The position numbers and the translations under genes were made by a program. Positions 55,693 through 64,000 of a stretch of DNA of 64,000 nt are shown here, one piece after another. The stretch lies in the NCBI RefSeq assembly GCF_000736415.1, contig NZ_CP009043.1, forward strand, positions 868,001 to 932,000. The letters are read 5' to 3'. How positions within the stretch are numbered: position 1 is the stretch's first letter; every line of letters starts with the position of its first letter. Below the pieces are notes generated by a model, which did not search any database, had not been told where the DNA came from, and saw only the letters and a list, made by a program, of their open reading frames with translations. The DNA is from Campylobacter iguaniorum (lineage in GTDB: Bacteria > Campylobacterota > Campylobacteria > Campylobacterales > Campylobacteraceae).

Positions 55693-57232
55693 AAAGACAT
55701 TAAAAATACTATCTTTAGCCTTGTCTATGGTAATATTTACGCCAAATTTATCGGCCAATGACTGCTCTAAAAGAGTTTTTAATATCAAGATTACAGATTC
55801 AGTATCTACAAATGAAATTTTAAACCAAATTTCTGATATTTGTCATTTTAGCATAATCCAAAACGATGAAAACTCAAGGCAGGTATTAAACGGTAATATT
55901 TCTGGTATAAATATAAAAGATTTAACATTAAATGAAATTTTTAATATCTTAATATCACAAAAAGATTTAAACTACACATTTGACCATAATGTACTAAAAA
56001 TTTCATCTTTAAAGACAAAAACCTTTAAGATAGATTATATAAACTCAAAAAGAGAAGGAAGTGCATCTATAAGAGCATCTGTGGATTCAGCTCCAGTAGA
56101 AATAGGAAATAGTAGCACAAGCTCAGGTCAGACACAAGACAATACATCTAGCAATACTCTTGATAACGAAATAAAAACAACAGAAGCTTTTGATTTTTGG
56201 GTAAATTTAAAAAGCGAGCTAGAAGCCATACTTGATAGCTCAGATAAAACAGATAATAAAGGCTCTATAGTAATCAATCCAAATGCTGGACTTGTCACAG
56301 TATCTGGAACAAGCTCTCAGATAAAACGCATTGAAGATTATATAAAAGATGTCGAACAAAGCCTTAAAAAGCAAGTTATGATCGATGTATCTATCATAGC
56401 AGTTGAGCTAAATAATGAATACACCAAAGGTGTTGATTGGTCTAAATTTGAGCTAGGATTTAATAGCTATCTAAGAGGAAACGATGGAAACATACTAACA
56501 GATAATAATGGTAATCCATTTTCTTCTGGCGTTCAATTTGGCACAGGAACTTTTGAAAATCCAGCTCAAAGCCTTAGAAATATAACAGGCGGATTTGTTC
56601 TTGGCGGTGGACTGAATTTAAGTATGGACGGCGTTTTAAACTTTTTAGAAACCAAAGGCAAAACAAAAGTCGTCTCAAGTCCGAAAATCATGACTATGAA
56701 TAACCAACCAGCCCTTATAACAGTCGGAGACAATATAAATTATGTTGTTGCTACAGCTAGGACAGATGGCAATACCGGAACACAAACAAATAGCAATACA
56801 CAATATTCTATTTTTATAGGCATTCTTTTAAATTTACTACCAGAAATTAGCGATGATGGGAAAGTAATGCTTAGAATCAATCCAAGTCTAAGTAATTTTA
56901 AATACAATGAAGACAATCAAAGACAAACAACCCCTAGAACGATAGCCCCAGATACTCTTCAAAAGAAGCTTTCTACAGTCGTTCAAGTAAATAGCGGAGA
57001 TACCATCATACTTGGTGGTCTTATAGGCGAAACCAGAGGCAAAAATAACACCAAAGTCCCAGTTCTTGGCGATATACCAGTGCTTGGAAATTTATTCAAA
57101 AGCCAAAGAGATGCTTTAAGCACAACAGAGCTTATCTTTATCATTACTCCAAGAGTTGTGGATGCAAACGATGTTAAACCTATAAAAGCTTCATTAAAAG
57201 AACTTGGTTTTTCTGAGTCTGTGTATGAATAA
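55670..57232 (+). CDS. ctsD: Secretin of the DNA-uptake/type II secretion-like system
   Basis: A 520-residue outer-membrane secretin. Signal peptide residues are 1-29, cut near LSANDC. An N-terminal STN-like domain (about 35-105), an Asn/Ser-rich linker (about 130-165), an N1-type KH domain and the C-terminal secretin domain (about 290-510) follow. VVSSPKIMTMNNQPALITVGD and VPVLGDIPVLGNLFKS are secretin signatures. Secretins form the gated pore through which the DNA-uptake fibre passes. It overlaps the previous gene by 23 bases and the next by 8. In C. jejuni the CtsD secretin is needed for transformation. Confidence 0.9.
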   Translation: MSIYHINKKTLKILSLALSMVIFTPNLSANDCSKRVFNIKITDSVSTNEILNQISDICHFSIIQNDENSRQVLNGNISGINIKDLTLNEIFNILISQKDLNYTFDHNVLKISSLKTKTFKIDYINSKREGSASIRASVDSAPVEIGNSSTSSGQTQDNTSSNTLDNEIKTTEAFDFWVNLKSELEAILDSSDKTDNKGSIVINPNAGLVTVSGTSSQIKRIEDYIKDVEQSLKKQVMIDVSIIAVELNNEYTKGVDWSKFELGFNSYLRGNDGNILTDNNGNPFSSGVQFGTGTFENPAQSLRNITGGFVLGGGLNLSMDGVLNFLETKGKTKVVSSPKIMTMNNQPALITVGDNINYVVATARTDGNTGTQTNSNTQYSIFIGILLNLLPEISDDGKVMLRINPSLSNFKYNEDNQRQTTPRTIAPDTLQKKLSTVVQVNSGDTIILGGLIGETRGKNNTKVPVLGDIPVLGNLFKSQRDALSTTELIFIITPRVVDANDVKPIKASLKELGFSESVYE

Positions 57233-58061
57233 ATATACAAAACTAAAAGAGATATTTATCGAGGAAAATGGCGTATTTGACTATGTAAATCTCGATAAAT
57301 CAACTCTTACGTATCACAAGATACTAAATGCACTTCAAAAACCGCTGAAGCTCATACTATTTTATGGCAAGCCAGGAAGTGGAAAGACATTTTTGCTAAA
57401 TAAAATATGTAACGATCTATCTTCTAAACAAAAAGTTATCTTTTTTCCACAACCATTTTTCAATGAAAAAGAGTTTATAAACACGCTTTATTTTAATATA
57501 TTTGGTCAAAATGCACAAAATATAGATAGCTATGAAGAGTTTATGAGAGTTTTTAAAGAAAAATATGGCTCAAATTTAGACACAAAAACAGTTATAAATC
57601 CACAAGATCAGATTATACTTTTGCTTGACGAGGCTCAGCTTTATCCTGATTATTTGATAGAAAAAATAAGGCTTATGGCTGATACAAGATATTTTAAAAT
57701 ACTTTTTACGGTTCATAAGACAAGCAGTGAAGATGTTTTGGCAAAAGATTATTTCAAAACTAGGATTTGGGAGAGCATAGAGCTTACTAGTTCAAATTTA
57801 GACGAAATAAGCCTTTATATAGAAAAAAAGCTTCTATTTCACGACGAACAAGCGTTTTTTAGTATGTTCAAACACTCTCAGCTCAAGCTCATCCATAAGC
57901 TAACAAATGGAAATTTAAGAACCTTAAATAGGCTTATGCATAAAATTTACGAAATTTATGAGCATTATGAAGCAAATAAACCGTCTTTTATAAACTCAAA
58001 ATACATGGTAACTCAAATCATAGAGATGGCAGCCATAGACTCGGAGCTACTAGATGCTTGA
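57225..58061 (+). CDS. ctsP: GspA/ExeA-like AAA ATPase of the DNA-uptake locus
   Basis: A 278-residue ATPase. Walker A is YGKPGSGKTF at about 45-54, Walker B is ILLLDEAQLYP, and a C-terminal helical lid follows (GNLRTLNRLMHKIYEIY). This is the ExeA/GspA type of AAA protein, which in other bacteria helps assemble the secretin through the cell wall. The start is the ATG at 57225 (MNKYTK), which overlaps the secretin stop; a frame extends upstream to 57204. It sits where CtsP is found in C. jejuni. Confidence 0.85.
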   Translation: MNKYTKLKEIFIEENGVFDYVNLDKSTLTYHKILNALQKPLKLILFYGKPGSGKTFLLNKICNDLSSKQKVIFFPQPFFNEKEFINTLYFNIFGQNAQNIDSYEEFMRVFKEKYGSNLDTKTVINPQDQIILLLDEAQLYPDYLIEKIRLMADTRYFKILFTVHKTSSEDVLAKDYFKTRIWESIELTSSNLDEISLYIEKKLLFHDEQAFFSMFKHSQLKLIHKLTNGNLRTLNRLMHKIYEIYEHYEANKPSFINSKYMVTQIIEMAAIDSELLDA

Positions 58062-58932
58062 TGCGTATGAAATTTTAGAACTCGAAAATAGATGGAAAAA
58101 ATACAAATCCAAACAAAGAAAATCATCATATAAAAAATACTCTATATTTGTACTAATTTTAGCAGTAATAGGCGCTGGGGTTAGTGGATTTTTTGCATAT
58201 ACTACGCATAAAGAAAATTTAGCCAAACAAGAGATTGCAAAGCTAAATTTACAAAAAGAAGTTGAAGAACTAAAACAAAGAGCAAGAGAAGCTAAGCTAA
58301 AACTAGAACAACAAGAAAATAATGTATCAAATACAACTTATGAAGAGCCAAGCCAAAATTTAGAAATAGTAGAGATACAAGAAGCGCCAGCACCTAAAAA
58401 ACCTATAAAAATAGAAAAAAATATAACCACAAAAGAGAAGCTAACACCTAAGCTTATCACACAAAAAGAAGTAGAAATAGAAGAAAATTTGGAGTTTATA
58501 AACCAAATTCCAGAAGTAATCACCGTAGAAGAGTTTGCGAGCGTAAATGAACCACAAATTACGCCTGCAAAACAAGAAATAGAGCAAAAAGAGCAAGATC
58601 AAAAACAAAAAGTCATTATAGAAGTTGGCGAATTAAATTTATCAATAGCATCTTTAAAAAAGCGTTTTGAAAGTACAAATGATGTAAAATACGCCATTAT
58701 GTTAGCCAATGAATACTATAAACAAAATGACTATCAAAATGCTATGAAATGGGCTTTTATAATAAATAATATAGATGCAAATAAAGCCGAAGGTTGGATC
58801 ATCTTTGCAAAAGCCAAGTATAAAATGGGTAAAAAAGATGATGCTTTAAAAGTATTAGAAGCATTAAAACAAAAGCAACCGTCCACAAATGTCGATGGGC
58901 TTATAGTGCAAATACGAACAGGTACTCTATAA
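58054..58932 (+). CDS. Membrane protein with periplasmic coiled coil and TPR-like repeats
   Basis: A 292-residue protein. A basic cytosolic segment (1-28) and one membrane helix (about 29-50) lead to a coiled coil (about 55-90), a long Glu/Gln/Pro/Lys-rich linker (about 95-205), and a C-terminal region with two TPR-like repeats (YAIMLANEYYKQNDYQNAMK; GWIIFAKAKYKMGKKDDALK). The linker suggests a reach across the periplasm. It overlaps ctsP and lies 12 bases before ctsE, the position of an unnamed membrane protein in the C. jejuni cts cluster. It may be a GspB-like partner of the ATPase or a secretin-assembly protein. Confidence 0.72.
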   Translation: MLDAYEILELENRWKKYKSKQRKSSYKKYSIFVLILAVIGAGVSGFFAYTTHKENLAKQEIAKLNLQKEVEELKQRAREAKLKLEQQENNVSNTTYEEPSQNLEIVEIQEAPAPKKPIKIEKNITTKEKLTPKLITQKEVEIEENLEFINQIPEVITVEEFASVNEPQITPAKQEIEQKEQDQKQKVIIEVGELNLSIASLKKRFESTNDVKYAIMLANEYYKQNDYQNAMKWAFIINNIDANKAEGWIIFAKAKYKMGKKDDALKVLEALKQKQPSTNVDGLIVQIRTGTL

Positions 58933-58944
58933 CTAGGCAAAATT

Positions 58945-60750
58945 ATGAATGAAGAAAAAGCTATATCCGGACCTGAATTTTACCAAAAACCAGTCTCGAG
59001 AGAGAACGAGCTAAATCCAGTAGATAAGCAGCTGCTACTCACTTTAGTAAGAGATGGGAAGCTAGATAGCTCACTGGCGATATCCTTAGAGCCACAAATC
59101 ATACAAAATGGGCTAAAAAATGTTTTATTAGATCAAAATCACATCCAAAGCGATGATTTTAAATTTGCCCTGCTTGATCTATATAGAAGAGATAGAATAA
59201 CACTTTTTGAAATCTCTGAACGCTTTAACATAGAAGCAAGCGACTTTTTAAGAGACGTGGCAAAGCACTTTAAACTTGAGTATTGCGACTTAGATAGTGC
59301 TAGTTTGGATTATGCTTTAGCAGAAAAGATACCAGTTTTTCAGCTAAGAAAACTAGGCGCTCTACCGATAAAAGAAGATGAGATAAATGTATATGTCGCA
59401 TTCAAAAATCCATTTGATCTAGACTCTCAAGATAGAATCGGACATATATTTAATAGAAAATTACTTAAAGTTGTCGTCTGTGATCCAGCTTCTATAGACA
59501 AATATATGAGTAAAATCGAGCTAAATGAGAGCATAAAAGGCATTATCTCTGAGATCAGAAAAGACCTTGGTAGCTCAAGTACGGCTGAGAGCGACAGCAG
59601 CGGTATCTTAAAGCTCATCGAAACCATACTAAGAACCGCCATACAAAATAGAGCGAGCGATATACACATCGAACCAGCAGAAAACAACTGCATAGTAAGA
59701 AGCAGAATCGATGGTATGCTTACTGAGAGTTTTGTCTTTGATAAAGACATTTACCCACCACTAGTGAGCCGTATAAAGCTTCTATCAAATATGGATATTG
59801 CTGAGCGTAGAAAGCCACAAGATGGGCGTTTTTCGGCTCAAATTTTAAACAAAGAGTATGATTTTCGTATTTCGACTTTGCCTATTTTAAATGGCGAAAG
59901 CATCGTTTTAAGAATACTTGATAAATCAAAAGTCATCATTAGTCTTGAAAATCTTGGAATGCATCCAGATAATTTTTCTAAATTTAAAAACGCAATGCAT
60001 CAGCCTTATGGCATAATCTTAGTTACTGGACCTACAGGTAGCGGTAAAACAACAACTCTATATGGCGCATTAAATGATATAAAAAGCGTCGAAAAGAAGA
60101 TTATCACCGTCGAAGATCCGGTCGAATATCAGCTAAATTTGATCCAACAAGTTCATGTAAATGAAAAAGCTGGACTTACATTTTCTTTAGCACTTAGATC
60201 TATTCTTCGTCAAGATCCAGATATTATAATGATAGGTGAGATAAGAGATCAAGAGACATTGCGTATAGCAGTCCAAGCAGCACTTACTGGACACTTAGTG
60301 TTTTCTACACTTCACACAAATGACGCTATTTCAGCAATTACTAGAATAATCGATATGGGTATAGAAAGCTACCTTGTAAGTGGGGCTTTAGTAGCTATAG
60401 AGGCTCAAAGACTCGTAAGAAGATTGTGTCCACACTGCAAGCAAAAAACAGTTTTGCCAGAAAACACATTGAATAGTATCAAAAAATATCTACCACAAAA
60501 TTATGAGTTTTACAAAAGCGTAGGATGTGAAGAGTGCTCGCAAACTGGATTTTTAGGCAGAGAGATGATAAGCGAAATACTGCCAATCAGTGATCATATT
60601 TCATCAAAAATAGCAGTTGGCGCCTCAAAAGAAGAGCTTAAAAAGATAGCTTATGAAGAGGGTTTTATCGATATGTTTAGCGACGGTATCATCAGAGCAG
60701 CGCGTGGTATAACAACCATCGAAGAAGTTTATAGAGTAGCTAAAACATGA
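58945..60750 (+). CDS. ctsE: GspE/PilB-type secretion ATPase of the DNA-uptake locus
   Basis: A 601-residue assembly ATPase. An N-terminal MshE-like domain (about 60-190) is followed by the catalytic core: ASDIHIEPAE, Walker A GPTGSGKTTTLYG at about 361-373, the Asp box TVEDPVEYQL, Walker B DPDIIMIGEIRD, the His box FSTLHTND, and the zinc-binding Cys pairs CPHC (about 494) and CEEC (about 528). It powers pseudopilus growth at the inner membrane. The stop overlaps ctsF by four bases. Confidence 0.95.
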   Translation: MNEEKAISGPEFYQKPVSRENELNPVDKQLLLTLVRDGKLDSSLAISLEPQIIQNGLKNVLLDQNHIQSDDFKFALLDLYRRDRITLFEISERFNIEASDFLRDVAKHFKLEYCDLDSASLDYALAEKIPVFQLRKLGALPIKEDEINVYVAFKNPFDLDSQDRIGHIFNRKLLKVVVCDPASIDKYMSKIELNESIKGIISEIRKDLGSSSTAESDSSGILKLIETILRTAIQNRASDIHIEPAENNCIVRSRIDGMLTESFVFDKDIYPPLVSRIKLLSNMDIAERRKPQDGRFSAQILNKEYDFRISTLPILNGESIVLRILDKSKVIISLENLGMHPDNFSKFKNAMHQPYGIILVTGPTGSGKTTTLYGALNDIKSVEKKIITVEDPVEYQLNLIQQVHVNEKAGLTFSLALRSILRQDPDIIMIGEIRDQETLRIAVQAALTGHLVFSTLHTNDAISAITRIIDMGIESYLVSGALVAIEAQRLVRRLCPHCKQKTVLPENTLNSIKKYLPQNYEFYKSVGCEECSQTGFLGREMISEILPISDHISSKIAVGASKEELKKIAYEEGFIDMFSDGIIRAARGITTIEEVYRVAKT

Positions 60751-61988
60751 GAGTTTACGAAGTAGAACAGATCATCAACTACAAACGCCAAAAGGTATTT
60801 ATAAGGGCTGAAAACTTAACTGAAGCTAGAGAAATAGCCTCTAAAAATAATCAAGGCATTATAATAAAAATAACCCAAACAAAAAATATACCTTTAGATA
60901 TGCAAATCGCAGAGCTAAAAGAGCAATTTGGTAAGTCTATGAGATTTTCTAAGATCAAAATACCTGGACTTGTCGCTTCTATAAGACAGCTGAGTGTCAT
61001 GACAAATGCTGGTATATCCATACATGACAGCATAAAAGAAGTAGCAAAATCAACAACAGATAAAAAACTAAAGATGATTTTTGAAGGGGCGAACAACGAC
61101 TTAAATGCTGGTATGAGTCTTACTGAATCTTTAATGGCATATGAAAAAGATCTTGGAAATATAGTAATTGCTATGGTAAGGCTCGGCGAAGAAGCAGGAA
61201 ATCTAGCAGAAGCACTAAAAAAACTAGCAGATATACTCCAAGAAGTCTGGAATAATCAAGTCAAATTTAAAAAAGCCATAAGATATCCTATAACTGTCGT
61301 TGTAGCCATAGCTTTAGCTTTTATAGTTTTAATGGTTTTTGTTGTACCTAAATTTAGAGATATATTCGAACAGCTAAATGCGACCTTGCCACTACCTACT
61401 AGAATACTGCTTGGCATAGAATCAGGCATAAATAACTATGGCGAGTATCTGCTTATCGGATTTATAGCTTTTGTATTTCTCATCAAAAAGATTTACCAAA
61501 AAAACGATACATTTAAAAGCATAGTCGATAGATATGTATTAAAAATTTATCTAATCGGCGGGATAATATTTTACTCGACTATGAGTAGATTTAGTCTAGT
61601 TTTTGCTGAGCTTATCAAGGCTGGTATACCTATAGCAGAGGCTTTGGATACTGCTTGTATGACTATACAAAACTCATATATGAAAAACAAAATGCTAAGC
61701 GTAAAGCAAAACGTGCAAAGAGGTAACTCTCTAAATGATTCTTTTAAGGATACTGGACTTTATGAGAGTATGCTTATACAGATGATTAGTGCTGGTGAAA
61801 AAAGCGGTAGCCTTGATTCAATGCTAGAAAAAGTCACCGACTACTACAAAGAAAAATTTGATAATATCATAGATAATATAGCCAGTTATATTGAGCCTAT
61901 TTTGCTTGTATTTATCGCAGCTATGGTTATTTTGCTTGGTCTTGGTATATTTATGCCGATGTGGGATATGGCAAACGCGGTAAGATAG
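60747..61988 (+). CDS. ctsF: GspF/PilC-type inner-membrane platform protein of the DNA-uptake locus
   Basis: A 413-residue protein with two T2SSF domains (about 75-195 and 270-400) and three membrane helices (about 177-195, 225-245 and 380-402). Repeated segments RQLSVMTNAGISIHDSI and SLVFAELIKAGIPIAEALD are the two GspF repeats. VRLGEEAGNLAEALKKLA and ISAGEKSGSLDSMLEKV are also family signatures. It is the rotor/platform for the CtsE ATPase. It ends the locus and is followed by a strong hairpin. Confidence 0.95.
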   Translation: MRVYEVEQIINYKRQKVFIRAENLTEAREIASKNNQGIIIKITQTKNIPLDMQIAELKEQFGKSMRFSKIKIPGLVASIRQLSVMTNAGISIHDSIKEVAKSTTDKKLKMIFEGANNDLNAGMSLTESLMAYEKDLGNIVIAMVRLGEEAGNLAEALKKLADILQEVWNNQVKFKKAIRYPITVVVAIALAFIVLMVFVVPKFRDIFEQLNATLPLPTRILLGIESGINNYGEYLLIGFIAFVFLIKKIYQKNDTFKSIVDRYVLKIYLIGGIIFYSTMSRFSLVFAELIKAGIPIAEALDTACMTIQNSYMKNKMLSVKQNVQRGNSLNDSFKDTGLYESMLIQMISAGEKSGSLDSMLEKVTDYYKEKFDNIIDNIASYIEPILLVFIAAMVILLGLGIFMPMWDMANAVR

Positions 61989-62023
61989 TAAATTTGATAG
62001 GTTTTGCACTTATCAAATTTACT
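61987..62023. terminator. Bidirectional terminator between ctsF and yqeY
   Basis: A perfect 13-bp inverted repeat (AGTAAATTTGATA / TATCAAATTTACT) with an 11-base loop, starting at the ctsF stop codon and 9 bases from the convergent yqeY stop. Confidence 0.7.
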
Positions 62024-62031
62024 TAAATTTA

Positions 62032-62478
62032 TTATTTGCTTAGCATTTTTTTAGCGCACTCACTCATTCTTTTGCCATCGCAGCTCGCGCCAAACTCATC
62101 TTTTGCCACTTTCATTAGCTTTCCAAGATCTTTTATATCATTTGCCCCAATGCTAGCTATAAGCTCTTTCATCTTAGCTTCTAGCTCTTCGTCGCTGAGT
62201 TGTTTTGGCAAATATAAAGAGATTATTGCTATCTCATTTAGCTCTTTATCTGCCAGGTCTTCTCTAGCACCAGCCTTGTACTGAGTGGCTGATTCGTTTC
62301 TACGTTTTATCTCAGTTTGCAAGATAGCAAAGACTCTCTCATCGCTAAGCTCCACTCTTTCATCTACTTCGATTTGTTTAAATACTGAGTTTATCAGCCT
62401 TAGAGTATCTCTTTTGAAGTTATCTTTTGACTTCATTGCCTCTTTTATGTCGTTTAAAATTTGCTCTTTTACGCTCAT
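62032..62478 (-). CDS. GatB/YqeY domain protein
   Basis: A 148-residue stand-alone protein of the YqeY family. The conserved KSKDNFKRDTLRLI is near the start, the TEIKRRNESATQYKAGAREDL segment is central, and the C-terminal KDLGKLMKVAK with FGASCDGKRMSE is as in the GatB tail domain. It is related to the tRNA-binding tail of the Asp/Glu-tRNA amidotransferase; its own role is poorly defined. It lies 10 bases after the Ppx/GppA stop and probably forms an operon with cca and ppx. Confidence 0.92.
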   Translation of the reverse strand: MSVKEQILNDIKEAMKSKDNFKRDTLRLINSVFKQIEVDERVELSDERVFAILQTEIKRRNESATQYKAGAREDLADKELNEIAIISLYLPKQLSDEELEAKMKELIASIGANDIKDLGKLMKVAKDEFGASCDGKRMSECAKKMLSK

Positions 62479-62488
62479 TGTTTCTCCT

Positions 62489-63376
62489 TTAGATTAGATT
62501 TATTTTCGCACCTACTGCGATGCCTTCTCTTAGCCCATCATCTATGACGATCCATGGTTTTGAGCTATCAAGCATGGATTTTAGTAGCCAAATCCCACCA
62601 AGCACGAGTCCAGCTCTACTATCTCCTGTTAGCTCATCGATATTTGGATTTGTTTTTATAAGCTCTATTGTGGCGTCCATATCGGCTTCATTTATGACTA
62701 GACCATTGACTAACTTTGCGTCATAAGAGCTATATGTCAGCCCAAGCTTCAACGCTGCCACGCTTGTAGGCACTCCAGAAGTTAGCAAAATGGTGTTGAA
62801 TTTAAATTTAGATATAAATTCTCTAGCTTCTTTGGTCTTTTTTATAGCCATATTTTCAAAATCATCATAGTTTTTAAAACTACTTAAATCCTCACCCAAG
62901 CACTCTTCGCAAAATTTCACTATACCAAATCTAAAACTCTTAAACTCATCTTTAAAGCCAATCTCAGTACTTGCCCCACCAAGATCAATTAACAAAGCAT
63001 TTGTGATGTCAATGCCAAGTTTGTCTGCCCTATTTTGCACTCCAAGTTTGGTAAGTCTAGCTTCCAATTGCCCACTTATGATAGTAAATTTAATACCAAA
63101 CTCCACCAAAATATCATCAAAAAACGCCTTGGCATTGCTCGCAAGCCTAAAAGCCTCAGTCGCCACTGCTTTGTGCCTAAATTTACCAAAATCAAACTCA
63201 TTTTTTATCTCTTTTAAGCCTGATTTTATGCGTTCCATCGCGTCATCAGCAAGCCCTTTTGGGCTTAGATTTCTTGCTGAGCCGACTATTTTTTCATAGC
63301 TTTTGATGACTTCTAAGCTCTCATTCATCAAACAAGCTCGCAAGGTATTTGATCCAAGGTCTATACATATAATCAT
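62489..63376 (-). CDS. Ppx/GppA-family phosphatase (exopolyphosphatase/guanosine pentaphosphatase type)
   Basis: A 295-residue ASKHA-fold enzyme: IDLGSNTLRACLM (phosphate 1), a central IDLGGASTEIGF (phosphate 2), and SGVPTSVAAL. This is the minimal form with only the catalytic domain, lacking the C-terminal HD domain of E. coli Ppx (513 residues). It may hydrolyse polyphosphate or pppGpp. It overlaps cca by four bases. The ppk gene at the opposite end of the window is the biosynthetic counterpart if it uses polyphosphate. Confidence 0.9.
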   Translation of the reverse strand: MIICIDLGSNTLRACLMNESLEVIKSYEKIVGSARNLSPKGLADDAMERIKSGLKEIKNEFDFGKFRHKAVATEAFRLASNAKAFFDDILVEFGIKFTIISGQLEARLTKLGVQNRADKLGIDITNALLIDLGGASTEIGFKDEFKSFRFGIVKFCEECLGEDLSSFKNYDDFENMAIKKTKEAREFISKFKFNTILLTSGVPTSVAALKLGLTYSSYDAKLVNGLVINEADMDATIELIKTNPNIDELTGDSRAGLVLGGIWLLKSMLDSSKPWIVIDDGLREGIAVGAKINLI

Positions 63377-64000
63377 TTTAAATCTTTTAGATAATTTTTT
63401 ATAGCTAAATTTTGCCTACGCGAAATCTCTTTTTTGATATTTTCCCCACTAAATCCAGCCGATAAAATACTCTTTATATCGACATTTGGTTCAAATTTAG
63501 TCTCATAAAAGCCAAGTCGTTTAGCTAGATTGATCCTATTTTTTGTATTTAGTCCAAGCCATTTGCAAAGTGGTAAATTTAGGGCTACTTTTAGCATATC
63601 GAACTTACTAATTTTAGTAAAAAATGGTTCATTTAACACACTTTTATACTCTTTACTAAGCGAGAAAATCTCGGGCAAATTTTTTAAATTATATAAATTT
63701 ATTAAATCATACAAAAACGTTCTATTATCTTTTGTTATTTTAAAATGTTCTTTGACAAGCCTAGCAAATTTTGGCTCAAATTTAGCCCCAAAAAGCTTGA
63801 TATCAAGCCCCAAATCACTAAGCAAATTTATACCAAGATCTTGATTTTTTGCCGCAAAAAGCTTTTCAAGCTCAAGCCTAATTCGCTCTTTGCTAAGGTC
63901 ATTTATATCAATATTTTGCATTATTTCTAAGCTTTTTGGATCGACCTTTAAGCCAAATCTAGCCACGAATTGAACCGCTCTTAAAACTCTAAGACTATCC
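63373..64000 (-). CDS. cca: CCA tRNA nucleotidyltransferase/polyA polymerase, C-terminal part (truncated by window)
   Basis: A minus-strand frame that continues past the right edge. From the edge it reads DSLRVLRAVQF then VARFGLKVDP, the class II nucleotidyltransferase motif equivalent to DPLRVLRAVRF-ARLGF. The visible part (about 209 codons) is the neck and tail region that holds tRNA; the catalytic head lies beyond the window. A GTG at 63966 could be mistaken for a start but lies inside the conserved motif. It overlaps the Ppx/GppA gene by four bases. Confidence 0.88.
   Translation of the reverse strand, partial: DSLRVLRAVQFVARFGLKVDPKSLEIMQNIDINDLSKERIRLELEKLFAAKNQDLGINLLSDLGLDIKLFGAKFEPKFARLVKEHFKITKDNRTFLYDLINLYNLKNLPEIFSLSKEYKSVLNEPFFTKISKFDMLKVALNLPLCKWLGLNTKNRINLAKRLGFYETKFEPNVDIKSILSAGFSGENIKKEISRRQNLAIKNYLKDLK

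Noticed and set aside
1-64000. tRNA, rRNA, insertion sequences, integrase or attachment sites
   Set aside because: None could be supported by eye. Gaps between genes are short and AT-rich, and no transposase or integrase protein is encoded.

Overview
The window is AT-rich, densely packed bacterial chromosome from a Campylobacter. The evidence is the gene set: an OorDABC 2-oxoglutarate:acceptor oxidoreductase, a monomeric NADP isocitrate dehydrogenase, a group III truncated haemoglobin, a COG3400 protein beside tgt, a cts-type DNA-uptake locus, soluble CZB chemoreceptors, and a DHBP synthase with a degenerate GTP cyclohydrolase II half. Gene order differs from what I recall of C. jejuni (for example no sucCD between mdh and oorD), so a non-jejuni species such as the fetus/hyointestinalis/lanienae group is likely. 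The exact species cannot be fixed from the sequence alone. I see no rRNA, tRNA, CRISPR array, insertion sequence or prophage, and no gene-free stretch longer than about 300 bases.

Layout. 1-6.4 kb (minus): the tip of ppk, a MATE exporter, a DASS dicarboxylate transporter, uvrB and a soluble CZB chemoreceptor. 6.6-9.3 kb (plus): two tiny proteins resembling a ZapB/ZapA pair, a pseudopilin and priA. 9.3-10.7 kb (minus): a DnaQ-type exonuclease and rpe. 10.8-14.4 kb (plus): rseP, a YggS-type PLP protein and a membrane-bound AraC regulator, overlapping in series. 14.5-19 kb (plus): a periplasmic flavocytochrome reductase operon (fccABC-like), a second AraC regulator and an exported beta-propeller. 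19-25.8 kb (minus): flavodoxin, oorDABC, mdh and icd, the oxidative TCA and low-potential electron block. 26-27 kb (minus): a HAD phosphatase and a small unknown protein. 27-31 kb (plus): rpmB, an RCK potassium channel, argJ and a second CZB chemoreceptor.

31-34.3 kb (minus): a TrmA-type methyltransferase, an SDR and a COG3400 protein. 34.3-36.2 kb (plus): tgt and a short CorA-like protein. 36.2-46 kb (minus): dnaB, ispG, truncated haemoglobin, an exported alpha/beta hydrolase, a diguanylate cyclase, a nicotinate phosphoribosyltransferase and acnB. 46.2-48.7 kb (plus): a frameshifted ogt and a DEAD-box helicase with a long basic tail. 48.7-49.8 kb (minus): ribB/ribBA. 49.9-62 kb (plus): rplI-hslV-hslU-era, followed directly by an eight-gene DNA-uptake/type II secretion-like locus (PilM/N-, PilO- and PilP-like proteins, secretin, AAA ATPase, TPR protein, GspE- and GspF-like proteins). 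62-64 kb (minus): yqeY, a Ppx/GppA phosphatase and the 3' part of cca.

How the parts work together. The 12.5-19 kb region reads as a sense-and-respire module: a membrane-anchored AraC regulator with an extracytoplasmic sensor domain, a periplasmic enoate-type reductase with its tetraheme donor and NapC/NrfH-type quinol dehydrogenase, a second AraC regulator and an exported propeller. The cts-like locus plus the pseudopilin near priA would supply a DNA-uptake machine. Flavodoxin and OorDABC are linked functionally, and their upstream regions share an identical 18-base element.
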